This document shows, piece by piece, positions 1-8,756 of a stretch of 64,000 nucleotides of DNA. How positions within the stretch are numbered: position 1 is the first letter of the stretch; every line of letters begins with the position of its first letter. The notes beneath the pieces were generated by a model. That model worked only from the letters and a program-made list of their open reading frames with translations. It ran no database searches and was not told the origin of the DNA. Both the position numbers and the translations under genes were made by a program. The DNA comes from Sphingosinicellaceae bacterium (lineage in GTDB: Bacteria; Pseudomonadota; Alphaproteobacteria; Sphingomonadales; Sphingomonadaceae), in the NCBI GenBank assembly GCA_019285715.1, contig CP079108.1, forward strand, positions 2,619,001-2,683,000, read 5' to 3'.

Positions 1-824
1 ACGACCGCCACCATGTCGTCGAGCACGACCACCTGCCGCACGCCCTTGACCGCCAGCGCCTGGGTCTGGTCGACGTGCGCGACCTTGCCGCCGAGGACCG
101 GGCTGCAGGCTAATGAGGCGAACTTTACGCTTATCGGCATTGCGTCGATACCGTAGACGGCCTTGCCGTTGACCTTGTCGGCGGTGTCGAGGCGCTTGGC
201 CGGGGTCCCGAGCAGGCGGAAGGCGCTGGCCGGCTTGAGCAGCGGGTTGGCCGGCGGGGTCATGCCGGAGGCGCGGTCGACGAGGCTGCCGTACTCCGCC
301 TTGCGGCCGGAGGCGTCGTGGTACACCACCCCTGCCAAAGTCCTACAGCTTGTAGGATCGACCCCCCAGCCCTTGGCGGCAGCGCCGACCAACAGTGCGC
401 GGGCGCTCGCCCCGGCCTTGCGCATCGGCAGCCACAAAGCACGGATCGAGGTCGAGCCGCCGGTCATCTGGATCTGGAAGATCGGGTTGCCATACTTGGC
501 GTCGTCGGGCGGCGCTTCCTCGAGCCGGACATGGTCCAGCGTCACGTCGAGCTCCTCGGCGATCAGCATCGGGATCGAGGTGTGGGTGCCCTGCCCCATC
601 TCGACCTGCGCCATGACCAGCGTCACGAGCCCGTCGCGTCCGATGCGGATGAAGGCGTCGGGCGCGAACACTCCGGGCGTCCCCGTGCCGGCGGCATCGG
701 CGTGGCCGCGCGGAAAGCTGACCGCGACCAGCAGCCCGCCGCCGACCGCCGCACCGGTCTTGAGCAAGCCGCGCCGCGATAGCCCGCCGGAAAGGCCGCC
801 GGAAAGGATCGCCGGCACCGTCAT
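1..824 (-). CDS. iorB: Isoquinoline 1-oxidoreductase-type molybdopterin large subunit (partial, N-terminal part)
   Basis: Reading leftward from ATG 824, the frame stays open to the window edge (about 274 codons), so the C-terminus lies outside. The N-terminus has a twin-arginine signal ([11 protein letters not shown] at residues 16-26) followed by a hydrophobic stretch. Downstream are family-typical segments: [20 protein letters not shown], then [17 protein letters not shown], and the hammerhead start [14 protein letters not shown]. This matches the IorB class of xanthine-oxidase-family large subunits, which carry MCD-molybdopterin in the periplasm and oxidise N-heterocycles or aldehydes. ATG 824 overlaps the TGA of the upstream 2Fe-2S subunit as ATGA, so the two are co-translated. 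The substrate cannot be read from sequence. Confidence 0.88.
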   Translation of the reverse strand, partial: MTVPAILSGGLSGGLSRRGLLKTGAAVGGGLLVAVSFPRGHADAAGTGTPGVFAPDAFIRIGRDGLVTLVMAQVEMGQGTHTSIPMLIAEELDVTLDHVRLEEAPPDDAKYGNPIFQIQMTGGSTSIRALWLPMRKAGASARALLVGAAAKGWGVDPTSCRTLAGVVYHDASGRKAEYGSLVDRASGMTPPANPLLKPASAFRLLGTPAKRLDTADKVNGKAVYGIDAMPISVKFASLACSPVLGGKVAHVDQTQALAVKGVRQVVVLDDMVAV

Positions 825-1276
825 GACGCTTTGGCCGCCCGCTTGATCGCGTCGCGGATGCGGACGTAGGTGCCGCAGCGGCAGATGTTGCCCGCCATCG
901 CGGCGTCGATGTCGGCGTCGTCGGGCGCGGGGATCGCGGTCAGCAGCGCGGCCGCGGACATGATCTGCCCCGACTGGCAATAACCGCACTGGACCACTTC
1001 GAGATCGAGCCACGCGCGCTGCACCTTCGCGCCTGCCGGGGTCGCGCCGACCGCCTCGATGGTGGTGACCTTGCGACCGGCAATCGAGCCGATCGGTAGC
1101 AGGCACGACCGTACCGCCTGCCCGTCGAGATGGACCGTGCATGCGCCGCACTGCGCGATGCCGCAGCCGAACTTGGTGCCGGTCAGCCCGAGCACGTCGC
1201 GCAGCGCCCACAGCAGCGGCATGTCGTCGGTCGCATCGACCGTCCGCACCTCGCCGTTGATATTGAGCTCAGCCAA
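821..1276 (-). CDS. iorA: 2Fe-2S small subunit of IorAB-type molybdenum hydroxylase
   Basis: A 151-residue protein with both [2Fe-2S] clusters of the xanthine oxidase family. The plant-ferredoxin-like cluster motif is [15 protein letters not shown] (about residues 38-52). The C-terminal alpha-helical cluster motifs are CGYCQSG and ICRCGTY. The length is normal for stand-alone IorA-type subunits. It passes electrons from the molybdenum subunit to an acceptor, usually a membrane cytochrome in this subtype because no FAD subunit is present. Its stop overlaps the start of the large subunit by 4 nt. Confidence 0.92.
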   Translation of the reverse strand: MAELNINGEVRTVDATDDMPLLWALRDVLGLTGTKFGCGIAQCGACTVHLDGQAVRSCLLPIGSIAGRKVTTIEAVGATPAGAKVQRAWLDLEVVQCGYCQSGQIMSAAALLTAIPAPDDADIDAAMAGNICRCGTYVRIRDAIKRAAKAS

Positions 1277-1408
1277 TGCGGATCCTCACGCGGACACGGG
1301 CGCAAATGTTACGCCTGTGTAGCATGTCGGCCCGGCTCCGTTCCGAGTCAATCGGGCGTTCGTATTCGTACAGTCGGTTGGTCGGCCTCGCGAACCTGCT
1401 GAGCGCCG

Positions 1409-2887
1409 CTAGTGACGCGTCGCCTTCGCTGCGCCCTGCAGCGCACCCCGACGACCCGGCGCTTCGACGAGCGCGGTCCTGAAGTTCGCCAGCGCAGCCT
1501 GCCGCTGATCCAACTTGAGGTAGAGCTCGCCGAGCTGCTCGCGCGCCGGCACGATCGGGCCAGGCGTCAGCGGCAGCTTCTCCAGCGCATCCTCCTCGTC
1601 CGCTGCCACGGTCAGGGCGGCGATCGCCCCGGCACTGTCGCCCGCCGCCGCCGCCCGCCAGCCCTCGGCAGACTTGAGCAAGGCGTCGACCTGCGGCGCC
1701 CAATACGCATCGCCTGCGGCGCGGACGGCATCGCTGCACAGCTTGAGCTGCGCAATGTCGGAGTCGGCGGAGACCGGGTTCGGCCCGCGCAGGCGGCCGA
1801 GCGCCCGGGCCCACCAGACCAGGGCGGCGACTTGCGGGGCCGATCCGGGCAGCGGCGTGAGCTCGGCCGCGGTCTGCCAGTCGCGGCTCTCGACCGCCAG
1901 CCGCACCGTCATGGCGTTGCCCGCGTAGCCCACCTTGAACACCTTCGCCGGGAGCGGCCCGAGGCGCGCCAGGCTGGCGACGACCTGCCTGGCATCGCTG
2001 GTACGACCGAGCTGGAGATAAGCGTAGACCAGGTAATCCATCGCGTGGAGTTCCTCGCCGACATCGCCCTCGGCGTGTGCGGCGGCGCGGGAGGCGAGGT
2101 TCGAGGTCACCGAATCCTGCCACAGGCCGAGCCGGGTGAAGATGTGCGACGGCATGTGCAGCGCGTGCGGTGCCGATGGCGCGATCGTCGCGTACAGACG
2201 CGCCGCCGCAAGCCCGCGCGGTGCCAGTTCGGCGCTGTCGTAGGCGTGGATGAGGTAGTGCGGGACGCCGGGATGCTGCGGCTGGCGCTTCCAGATCGGC
2301 TCGAGGATGTCGGCGGCGCGCTTTTGCCGGGCGTGGCTATGGTCGCCCGGAGATGCCGTGGCGATCAGCGACAGCGCGTAGAATACCTGCACCTCGTCGT
2401 CGGCCGGGTTGTCCCGCGCCACCGCCGCCATCGCGTCCGAGTAGCGCATCGCACGTAGCGCAGGGGCGACCCGGTCCGCTTCGGCATAATACTGCCCGAG
2501 CGCGGCGATCAACGCGCGCTCCCGAACTGTGCCGCTCGGGCTAGCCTCTGCCTTGCCGATCTCGGCCGCGCCCGCCGCGAGCTCGGTGCCGGCGGTCACC
2601 TCCCAAAGCTGGTGATAATGGCTCATGGCGCGCCCCCAGTCGGCCATCGCGCAGCCCGGATCGCGCGCCGCGACGTCGGCGAACGCCTTGTCGGCGGCGG
2701 CGTAGGCGAACGAGTGCAGCAACGCCACTGCCCGGTCGAACGCCGGCGCGACGCCGGCCGCGCAACTCGTCGCGAAATGCACCGCGCCGAGCCGCTCGGG
2801 CACCGGGTGGTTGTGGTGCTCCTCCTGACCGGCGGCGGGAGTGGCGGCGATCAATACGGCCCAGGCTGCGGCTTGCCATTTCGCCAT
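1409..2887 (-). CDS. Secreted tetratricopeptide-repeat protein of unknown role
   Basis: A 492-residue protein. I chose ATG 2887 because it starts a clear Sec signal peptide (MAKWQAAAWAVLIAATPAAG) and has a GAGGGG ribosome site 7 nt upstream; an upstream in-frame extension has neither. The mature start is His-rich (QEEHHNH). The body is helical, with TPR-like repeats such as AVALLHSFAYAAADKAFADV, and a C-terminal repeat where AREQLGELYLKLDQRQAA is followed by a second helix. The segment HYHQLWE and the paired Asp/His residues recur in related proteins I can recall only as uncharacterised. It is divergent from the phospholipase gene; no function is assigned. Confidence 0.75.
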   Translation of the reverse strand: MAKWQAAAWAVLIAATPAAGQEEHHNHPVPERLGAVHFATSCAAGVAPAFDRAVALLHSFAYAAADKAFADVAARDPGCAMADWGRAMSHYHQLWEVTAGTELAAGAAEIGKAEASPSGTVRERALIAALGQYYAEADRVAPALRAMRYSDAMAAVARDNPADDEVQVFYALSLIATASPGDHSHARQKRAADILEPIWKRQPQHPGVPHYLIHAYDSAELAPRGLAAARLYATIAPSAPHALHMPSHIFTRLGLWQDSVTSNLASRAAAHAEGDVGEELHAMDYLVYAYLQLGRTSDARQVVASLARLGPLPAKVFKVGYAGNAMTVRLAVESRDWQTAAELTPLPGSAPQVAALVWWARALGRLRGPNPVSADSDIAQLKLCSDAVRAAGDAYWAPQVDALLKSAEGWRAAAAGDSAGAIAALTVAADEEDALEKLPLTPGPIVPAREQLGELYLKLDQRQAALANFRTALVEAPGRRGALQGAAKATRH

Positions 2888-3076
2888 CGTCGATCCCCTC
2901 GGTGCGATACGCCGCAGGGTCCTCCCGGTCCCATCCCAAGTCAACGGGCCGGGCATCGTTTCGCCCCTGACACTTGTCGCCTTGTCGATGACGTGGCTCA
3001 GTCACGGCATGCCCATCCAGATCAATCGACCGATAGCTTCCGAAGCCTCCTGCCACGCTTCAGCGGGTTTGCGGTC

Positions 3077-4273
3077 GTGACGCCGCGGCTCCTCTGGGGG
3101 GTCGTCGTACCGCTCCTCGTCGCCGCTGCGCCGGGGCTAGCGGCAGGCCCGGTGCAGACCCTGATCGGCGCGGTCAGGGTGGACAGCGGCGGCGGCCCGG
3201 TCGCGGTCGATGTCCTCTATCTGAACACCGGAGCCACTGCGCTGCGGTTCGAGGCACCGGGGCTGCTGACCGCGAAGCTCGCGGTGGCGGGCGAACGCTC
3301 CACGATCACGCTGGAGCGTGCAGACCCCGCGTCACCCGTCGCGATCCCTGCCGGTGGCTTTCAACGGATCACCTACCGCGTGACCCTCTCGGCACAGGGT
3401 CCCGGCGAGGCGACGCTATCGCTGCCGGACGGTCCCGGCTTCACGCTGGCGCTGCCGGAGACCGTCGTCGCCACCGCTGCACCGCCCGCCACCCCGACGA
3501 CCAACCCCGCCGTCGTCGAGGAAAGCCTGAACTCGCCGAACGCCGACACCGGCAACGCCTTTCTCGGCAGCCTGTCGGCCGACCAGCCGATCTATGCGGT
3601 CTACGGCCCGGGCACCAACACCGACGCCAAGATCCAGATCAGCTTCAAATACCAGTTGTTCGGCAACGGCGGTGCAATCGGACCGGGCTGGTCGCTGCTC
3701 AACGGCCTGCATTTTGCCTATACGCAGCGTCTTTACTGGGACCTTGGCGCGGAGTCGTCGCCGTTCCGCAACATCGATTACATGCCCGAGCTCGCCTATA
3801 TCGTGCCCGCCGCGGTCAGGCCGAGCGGAGTCGCGTTCGGCGGTCGGCTCGGGATCGCCCACGAGTCCAATGGCCGCGACGGCACCGCCTCGCGCAGCGC
3901 CAACAGCGTCTATGTGCAGCCGGTCGCGGCCCTGCCGCTCGGCCGCTACAAGCTCTCTGTCGGACCGCGCATCTGGGGCTATTTCGGCGACTTGAGCGAC
4001 AATCCCGACATCAGGCATTTCCGCGGCAACACCGGCTTGTTCCTCGAGCTCGGCGAAGACAACGGGCTCCGCGTCACCACCAACAGCCGCCTCAACTTCG
4101 GCAGCGGCAAGGGCGCGATCGACGTCATGGCGTCGTACCCGCTGACCCGGGTGATCGCGAAGAACTTCAACCTGTACGTCTTCGGGCAGGCGTTCACCGG
4201 CTACGGCGAGAATCTGCTCGATTACGACAAGCACCAGACCCGGCTGCGCTTCGGGCTCGGCTTCGTCAGGTAA
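3077..4273 (+). CDS. pldA: Outer-membrane phospholipase A (OMPLA family)
   Basis: GTG 3077 starts a signal peptide (about 22 residues, ending LAAG). The product is 398 residues. The C-terminal two thirds is a PldA barrel: YTQRLYWDL, then FRNIDYMPELAY, then the catalytic site HESNG with His262 and Ser264, and Asn276 exactly 14 residues after the His, as in E. coli H142/S144/N156. The chain ends in alternating beta-strand residues (RLRFGLGFVR). About 100 residues between signal and barrel form an extra beta-rich domain absent from the E. coli enzyme. It hydrolyses acyl chains of phospholipids in the outer membrane, usually as a Ca2+-dependent dimer. Upstream in-frame codons exist but lack a signal sequence. 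Confidence 0.9.
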   Translation: MTPRLLWGVVVPLLVAAAPGLAAGPVQTLIGAVRVDSGGGPVAVDVLYLNTGATALRFEAPGLLTAKLAVAGERSTITLERADPASPVAIPAGGFQRITYRVTLSAQGPGEATLSLPDGPGFTLALPETVVATAAPPATPTTNPAVVEESLNSPNADTGNAFLGSLSADQPIYAVYGPGTNTDAKIQISFKYQLFGNGGAIGPGWSLLNGLHFAYTQRLYWDLGAESSPFRNIDYMPELAYIVPAAVRPSGVAFGGRLGIAHESNGRDGTASRSANSVYVQPVAALPLGRYKLSVGPRIWGYFGDLSDNPDIRHFRGNTGLFLELGEDNGLRVTTNSRLNFGSGKGAIDVMASYPLTRVIAKNFNLYVFGQAFTGYGENLLDYDKHQTRLRFGLGFVR

Positions 4274-4335
4274 GCGCCGGCACCCGATCCCGACGACGCT
4301 GGACAGCGTGCCGCCTGCCAACGACAAGCGTCGCC

Positions 4336-5592
4336 ATGACCTTCCCCATCGACGCCGTCCGCGCCCGCTTCCCCGCTCTCGCCGTCACCGATGCCGGCAT
4401 CCCGCGGACCTATTTCGACGCGCCCGGCGGCACCCAGGTTTGCGCTGCCGCGATCCAGGGCATGGTCGCCCACCTCGAGAGCGGCACCGCCAATGCCGGC
4501 GGGCATTTCGCCACCTCGGTCGCCACCTCGGTCGCCACCGACGCGCTGAGCGCCGACGCGCACGCGGCGATGGCCGACCTGCTCGGCGGCAATCCGGCCG
4601 AGATCGCCTTTGGTCCGAACATGACCTCGCTGACCTTCCAGGTGTCGCGGACCCTGGCGCAGCAGTGGCAGCCTGGCGACGAGATCGTGCTGAGCCGGCT
4701 CGACCACGACGCCAACGTGACGCCGTGGGTGCTGGCGGCACGCGACCGCGAGGTGACGGTGCGCTGGCTCGACTTCGACCCCGCTACCTGCGTGCTTCGC
4801 CTCGACGAGCTGCCGGCGCTGTTGAACGAGCGCACGCGGCTGGTCGCGGTCGGGGGTGCGAGCAACGCGCTCGGCACGCTCAACGACATCGGCGCGGTCG
4901 TGCGCTGCGTGCGGGCGAACGCCAAGGCGCTGGTCTTCGTCGACGGGGTCCAGTCGGTGCCGCATGTGCCGACCGACGTCGTGGCGCTCGGCTGCGACCT
5001 GCTGGTGTGCTCGCCGTACAAGATGTTTGGGCCGCACCAGGGCGTACTGTGGGCAAGGCCGGGCGTGTTCGACGGCGTCGCCCCGTACAAGCTGCGGCCG
5101 TCACCGGTGGAGCCGCCCGCCGCCCGCCTCGAGACCGGGACGCCGTCGTTCGAGGCGCAGGGCGGCGTGCTCGGCATGGTCGACTATCTCGAATGGCTCG
5201 GGCGCGAGGTCGACCCGGCCGCCAACTCGCGCCGCGCCCGGCTCCTCGCGGCCTTCGCGGCCTGCGTCGATTATGAGCGCGAACTCGGCACCCGGCTGCT
5301 CGATGGTCTCAAGCAGGTGCCGGGCCTTCACCTCTACGGCGCTCCGACGATGGCGGGGCGCGTGCCGACCTTCGCCTTCACGCTCGCCGGGTCGACCCCG
5401 GCGGCGGTGGTCAAGCACCTTGCGGCGCACGGCATCTTCGCGTGGTCGGGCAACTTCTACGCGGTCGAGCCAGTCGCCCGGCTCGGGCTGGCGGACGCGG
5501 GCGGCCTCGTTCGGATCGGGCTCTGTCACTACAGCACCGCAGCCGAGGTCGACCGGCTGATCGAGGTTCTCCTCGCCCTCGACCGGGGCTAG
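4336..5592 (+). CDS. Cysteine desulfurase-like aminotransferase class V protein
   Basis: A 418-residue PLP enzyme of fold type I. The PLP lysine is Lys229 in SPYKMFGPHQG, preceded by the cofactor aspartate segment VFVDGVQSVPH and by FGPNMTSLTF in the N-terminal half. The overall pattern fits the VC1184-like branch of cysteine-desulfurase homologues rather than IscS/SufS: I see no obvious mobile-loop cysteine, so true desulfurase activity is uncertain. Positions 4510-4533 contain a perfect 12-bp tandem repeat that doubles the peptide ATSV. The gene ends tail-to-tail with dinB, the stop codons interlocking in CTAG. Confidence 0.82.
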   Translation: MTFPIDAVRARFPALAVTDAGIPRTYFDAPGGTQVCAAAIQGMVAHLESGTANAGGHFATSVATSVATDALSADAHAAMADLLGGNPAEIAFGPNMTSLTFQVSRTLAQQWQPGDEIVLSRLDHDANVTPWVLAARDREVTVRWLDFDPATCVLRLDELPALLNERTRLVAVGGASNALGTLNDIGAVVRCVRANAKALVFVDGVQSVPHVPTDVVALGCDLLVCSPYKMFGPHQGVLWARPGVFDGVAPYKLRPSPVEPPAARLETGTPSFEAQGGVLGMVDYLEWLGREVDPAANSRRARLLAAFAACVDYERELGTRLLDGLKQVPGLHLYGAPTMAGRVPTFAFTLAGSTPAAVVKHLAAHGIFAWSGNFYAVEPVARLGLADAGGLVRIGLCHYSTAAEVDRLIEVLLALDRG

Positions 5593-6662
5593 TCGGCCAG
5601 CAAGTCCAGCTGGTCCGTCGTCTCGGCCCCCTCCTCCCCCAGCCCCGACAGGGTCAGGCCGAGCAGGCGGATGCCGGTGTCGACGGGGAACAGCGCCACC
5701 AGCAGCGCCCTGCCGACCTCGGCGACATGCTCGCGCGCCGCGATCCGGCCGACCCGGCTCTGCGCCCGGGTGATCAGCCGGAAGTCGGCGAACTTGACCT
5801 TGAGGGTCAGAGTCCGGCCCGCGACGCCGGCCCGCTCGATGCGCCGCCACGCCGCGTCGATCACCGGCTCCAACGCCGTGAGCAGCTCATCACGCTCGCT
5901 AAGGTCGCGGTCGAAGGTGCGCTCGGCCCCGACCGACTTCAGCGGGCGGTCGCTGCGCACCGGGCGGTCGTCGTCACCGTGGGCGGCGCGGTGGAAATAG
6001 CCGGCGCTGCTGCCGAACCAGCGGGTCAGTTCGTCGAGCGTTCGGGCCTTGAGGTCCGCACCGGTCAGGATGCCCAGCGACTCCATCTTCGCCGCGGTCA
6101 CCGGCCCGACGCCGTGGAAGCGCTTGACCGGCAGCGCCGCGACGAACGCCGGGCCCTGCGCCGGCCTGATCACGCACAGGCCGTCGGGCTTGTTCTGGTC
6201 GGACGCGAGCTTGGCGATGAACTTGTTGTACGACACCCCCGCCGACGCGGTCAGGCCGGTGACCTCGCGGATACGCGCCCGGATCTCGGCAGCAATTGCC
6301 GTCGCCGAGCCGATGCCCTTGCGGTCTTCGGTGACGTCGAGATAGGCCTCGTCGAGCGACAACGGCTCGATCAGGTCGGTGTAGTCGGCGAAGATCGCGC
6401 GGATCTGCTCGGAAACGGCGCGATACACGTCGAAGCGCGGTGGCACGAACACCAGCGCCGGGCAGCGCCTGAGCGCCGTTACCGAGGCCATCGCCGAGCG
6501 CACCCCGAAGGTCCGCGCCTCATAGCTCGCCGCCGCGACGACGCCGCGCGCCTGCGCACTGCCGACCGCGACCGGGCGTCCGCGCAAGGCCGGGTCGTCG
6601 CGCTGCTCGACCGACGCATAGAAGGCGTCCATGTCGATGTGGATGATCTTGCGGGTCGTCAT
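5589..6662 (-). CDS. dinB: DNA polymerase IV (Y family)
   Basis: A 357-residue protein starting MTTRKIIHIDMDAFYASVEQ, the Y-family metal-binding start, with the second catalytic segment PLSLDEAYLDVT and the helix-hairpin-helix region LPVKRFHGVGPVTAAKMESLG. Length and order (palm, fingers, thumb, little finger) are normal for DinB. It performs error-prone translesion synthesis in the cytoplasm. No LexA box was recognised in the short upstream gap (6663-6733). It is convergent with the PLP enzyme. Confidence 0.96.
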   Translation of the reverse strand: MTTRKIIHIDMDAFYASVEQRDDPALRGRPVAVGSAQARGVVAAASYEARTFGVRSAMASVTALRRCPALVFVPPRFDVYRAVSEQIRAIFADYTDLIEPLSLDEAYLDVTEDRKGIGSATAIAAEIRARIREVTGLTASAGVSYNKFIAKLASDQNKPDGLCVIRPAQGPAFVAALPVKRFHGVGPVTAAKMESLGILTGADLKARTLDELTRWFGSSAGYFHRAAHGDDDRPVRSDRPLKSVGAERTFDRDLSERDELLTALEPVIDAAWRRIERAGVAGRTLTLKVKFADFRLITRAQSRVGRIAAREHVAEVGRALLVALFPVDTGIRLLGLTLSGLGEEGAETTDQLDLLAD

Positions 6663-6733
6663 GCTGGCGGCGCGGTCACTCGGACTTGATCACGGTTCGT
6701 TCTGCACTATTGCGCGTCCCGGCACGAGGCAAG

Positions 6734-7702
6734 TCAGCGTCGCAGCGAGAACCGGACCTTGCGGCGGCGGAAGTCGAGCGACACCCGACGGAACGCCTGC
6801 AGCAGGTCGGTCCCGAGCAACAGCGCCGGCTGCCGCGACAGGCCAAACAAGGCGAACGGCGGCGCATCCACGAAGGCGACCTGGACGTTCATCGCCGTTA
6901 CTCCGCCGACCCGCAGTTCAGGCACCGCCATCAAGTCCGCCACCAGCGTCTGCCCGGTAACGCTGATCAGGGTCACCTTGCCCTCCGGCTTGCGGCGGTT
7001 GCGGGTAAGCGCCTTGAACAGGGCCATGTTCCCGACCGTGACGTCGGCACCGGTATCGATGACGGCGTAAAGCGGCTGGCCGGCGATCGACACCTGCGTC
7101 AGGATGAGTTGACCGCGCTTGCGCCGTGCCGTGACGACGATGTCGCCGTCTTCGGCCGTCGACTCCCGGCGCGAGTCCTGCACGGTCACGGTCTTGGCGA
7201 CGAAATCGAGCATCAGCCGCTGGTCGGCGAGCGCGTCGATGCCGATCACGCCCTGTGCACCGAGGTCCTTGTCGCTCAGGACCGGCGCCCGGATGCTCCG
7301 CATCTCGCTACTGCCGATACCGAAGCGGTCGACGTCGACAAGCTGGACCTCGCTCGTCCCCGCCATGCCGCGCAGTGTGCCGGTGCCGATGGCCGGGAGT
7401 TGCAGGCGGTCCGCGACGCTCCGGGCGACCACCGATCGATCGGCACCGCTGTCGACCAGAAAGCGGAACGGCCCCTCCCGATTGATACGGACGTCGAGCA
7501 GCATCCGGCTCTCGCGCATCTGCGCGGCGAGGTCCTCGCCGCTGACTTCAAGGCTGTCGTCGAGCGTCGCTGGCGGGATCGTCGGCTCGGCGGAAGGCTG
7601 GGAAACCGCGCCCGGCTCGATGGCCTTGGCCGGCCAGTTCCCCAGCACCGCCGGAAAAGTAACCGCCAATGCCAGCGCGGCAATGCGTGGGAACGGCGTC
7701 AC
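6734..7702 (-). CDS. Secreted retropepsin-like aspartic protease with two catalytic motifs
   Basis: The protein carries two clan-AA aspartyl protease motifs: LVDSGADRSVVA in the first half and VIDTGADVTVG in the second, so both lobes are in one chain (pepsin-like pseudo-dimer of retropepsin halves). GTG 7702 is chosen because it begins a hydrophobic export signal (PFPRIAALALAVTFPAVLG). An in-frame TTG at 7798 would add 32 Arg-rich residues and is less likely. Neither start has a well-spaced ribosome site, so the start is tentative. Probably periplasmic; substrate unknown. Confidence 0.78.
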   Translation of the reverse strand: MTPFPRIAALALAVTFPAVLGNWPAKAIEPGAVSQPSAEPTIPPATLDDSLEVSGEDLAAQMRESRMLLDVRINREGPFRFLVDSGADRSVVARSVADRLQLPAIGTGTLRGMAGTSEVQLVDVDRFGIGSSEMRSIRAPVLSDKDLGAQGVIGIDALADQRLMLDFVAKTVTVQDSRRESTAEDGDIVVTARRKRGQLILTQVSIAGQPLYAVIDTGADVTVGNMALFKALTRNRRKPEGKVTLISVTGQTLVADLMAVPELRVGGVTAMNVQVAFVDAPPFALFGLSRQPALLLGTDLLQAFRRVSLDFRRRKVRFSLRR

Positions 7703-7806
7703 AGTCCTGATGCGGTCGCGAGCACGATAACGACGATGATAGCCGATCCGCGGTCTGATCGCGAATGAAGCTGGTCGTGAGCTGGTGCCCGATGCCAAGC
7801 CTCCCT

Positions 7807-7898
7807 GTCATTCCGGCGAACGCCAGAACCCAGCTATTCTCAGCGCTCCAAGTTTCGAGCGTTTAAAGCGACTGGGTTCAGGCGTTCGCCGGAACGAC
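7807..7898. repeat. REP/MITE-like palindromic element (92 bp)
   Basis: Two 27-nt arms (7807-7833 and 7872-7898) are inverted copies with 25 of 27 bases matching. They start with GTCATTCCGGCGAACGCC on the left and its complement on the right, enclosing a 38-nt spacer. A short intergenic palindrome of this kind between two minus-strand genes is typical of the interspersed extragenic repeats of sphingomonads. It could fold into a strong hairpin in the transcript and act as a terminator or RNA stabiliser. Confidence 0.85.
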
Positions 7899-7919
7899 AA
7901 TGGGGGGTGCGAGCTATCT

Positions 7920-8756
7920 TCACCCGCTCGCGCTGACGCTCTGCTCCATCTCGTCGACCTCGTCGGTGTGGACGTCGAAGCGGGTCAGCCACGCCGAGCC
8001 AAAGCTGGTGGTCAACGCGGTGTCCGTCGCGTCGCGCCCCCGCGCCATCAGGATGCGCCCGATGCGGGGGCGGTTGTGGCGCGCGTCGAAGGTGTACCAC
8101 TGGCCGCCGAGATAGGCGTCGAACCACGCGGAGAAGTCCATCGGGGCGTCGACCGGCGGGATGCCGATGTCACCGAGGTAGCCGGTGCAATAGCGCGCCG
8201 GGATGTTCATGCAGCGGCAGAGCGTGACCGCGAGATGCGCGAAATCGCGGCAGACGCCGGCGCCCTCCTGATAGGCGTCCCACGCGGTCTTCGTGGCGCG
8301 GGCATGGTGGTAGCCAAACTCGATGTGGTTGTGCGCATAGTCGACTATTGCCTGCACGCGAGCCCAGCCCGGCTCGATGCTGCCGAACAAGGACCACGCT
8401 ACGTCGGAGAGCCGGTCGGTCTCGCAGTAGCGGCTGCCGAGCAGGTAGACGAGGATGTCGTCGGGCAGGTCCTCGATCTCGGCTTGGGGCGCGCCAGGGG
8501 CCTGGATGTCGGGCAGGCCCGAGTCCTCGATGGTGAAGTCGCACGACAGCGACAGGCCGCCCGGCGGCACGGTGACCCGGGTGCAGGTGTTCCCGAACGC
8601 GTCGAGGTAGTCGTAGATCGGCACGTGCGGCGTGGTGACGATGCGGTGCGCGGTCTGCAGGTCCCGATTCCGCGACGGATGGATACTCAGCATCGCCATC
8701 ATCGGCGTCGCCCTCGGGCTCTCGAAGCGGATGTCATAGCCGGCGCGGATCAACAT
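7920..8756 (-). CDS. Transglutaminase-like protein, catalytic His apparently replaced
   Basis: 278 residues with a bacterial transglutaminase-like N-terminal beta domain (about 1-80) and a C-terminal thiol-protease fold. The catalytic Cys is Cys169 in GVCRDFAHL and the Asp is Asp224 in YTFDARHN. The position that usually holds the histidine just before AWF is Ser209 (MDFSAWFDAY), so the Cys-His-Asp triad looks incomplete. The start ATG has an AGGAGAG site and overlaps the preceding transglutaminase gene by 7 nt, indicating co-translation. Probably a cytoplasmic cysteine protease or amidase homologue, possibly altered in activity. Confidence 0.85.
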   Translation of the reverse strand: MLIRAGYDIRFESPRATPMMAMLSIHPSRNRDLQTAHRIVTTPHVPIYDYLDAFGNTCTRVTVPPGGLSLSCDFTIEDSGLPDIQAPGAPQAEIEDLPDDILVYLLGSRYCETDRLSDVAWSLFGSIEPGWARVQAIVDYAHNHIEFGYHHARATKTAWDAYQEGAGVCRDFAHLAVTLCRCMNIPARYCTGYLGDIGIPPVDAPMDFSAWFDAYLGGQWYTFDARHNRPRIGRILMARGRDATDTALTTSFGSAWLTRFDVHTDEVDEMEQSVSASG

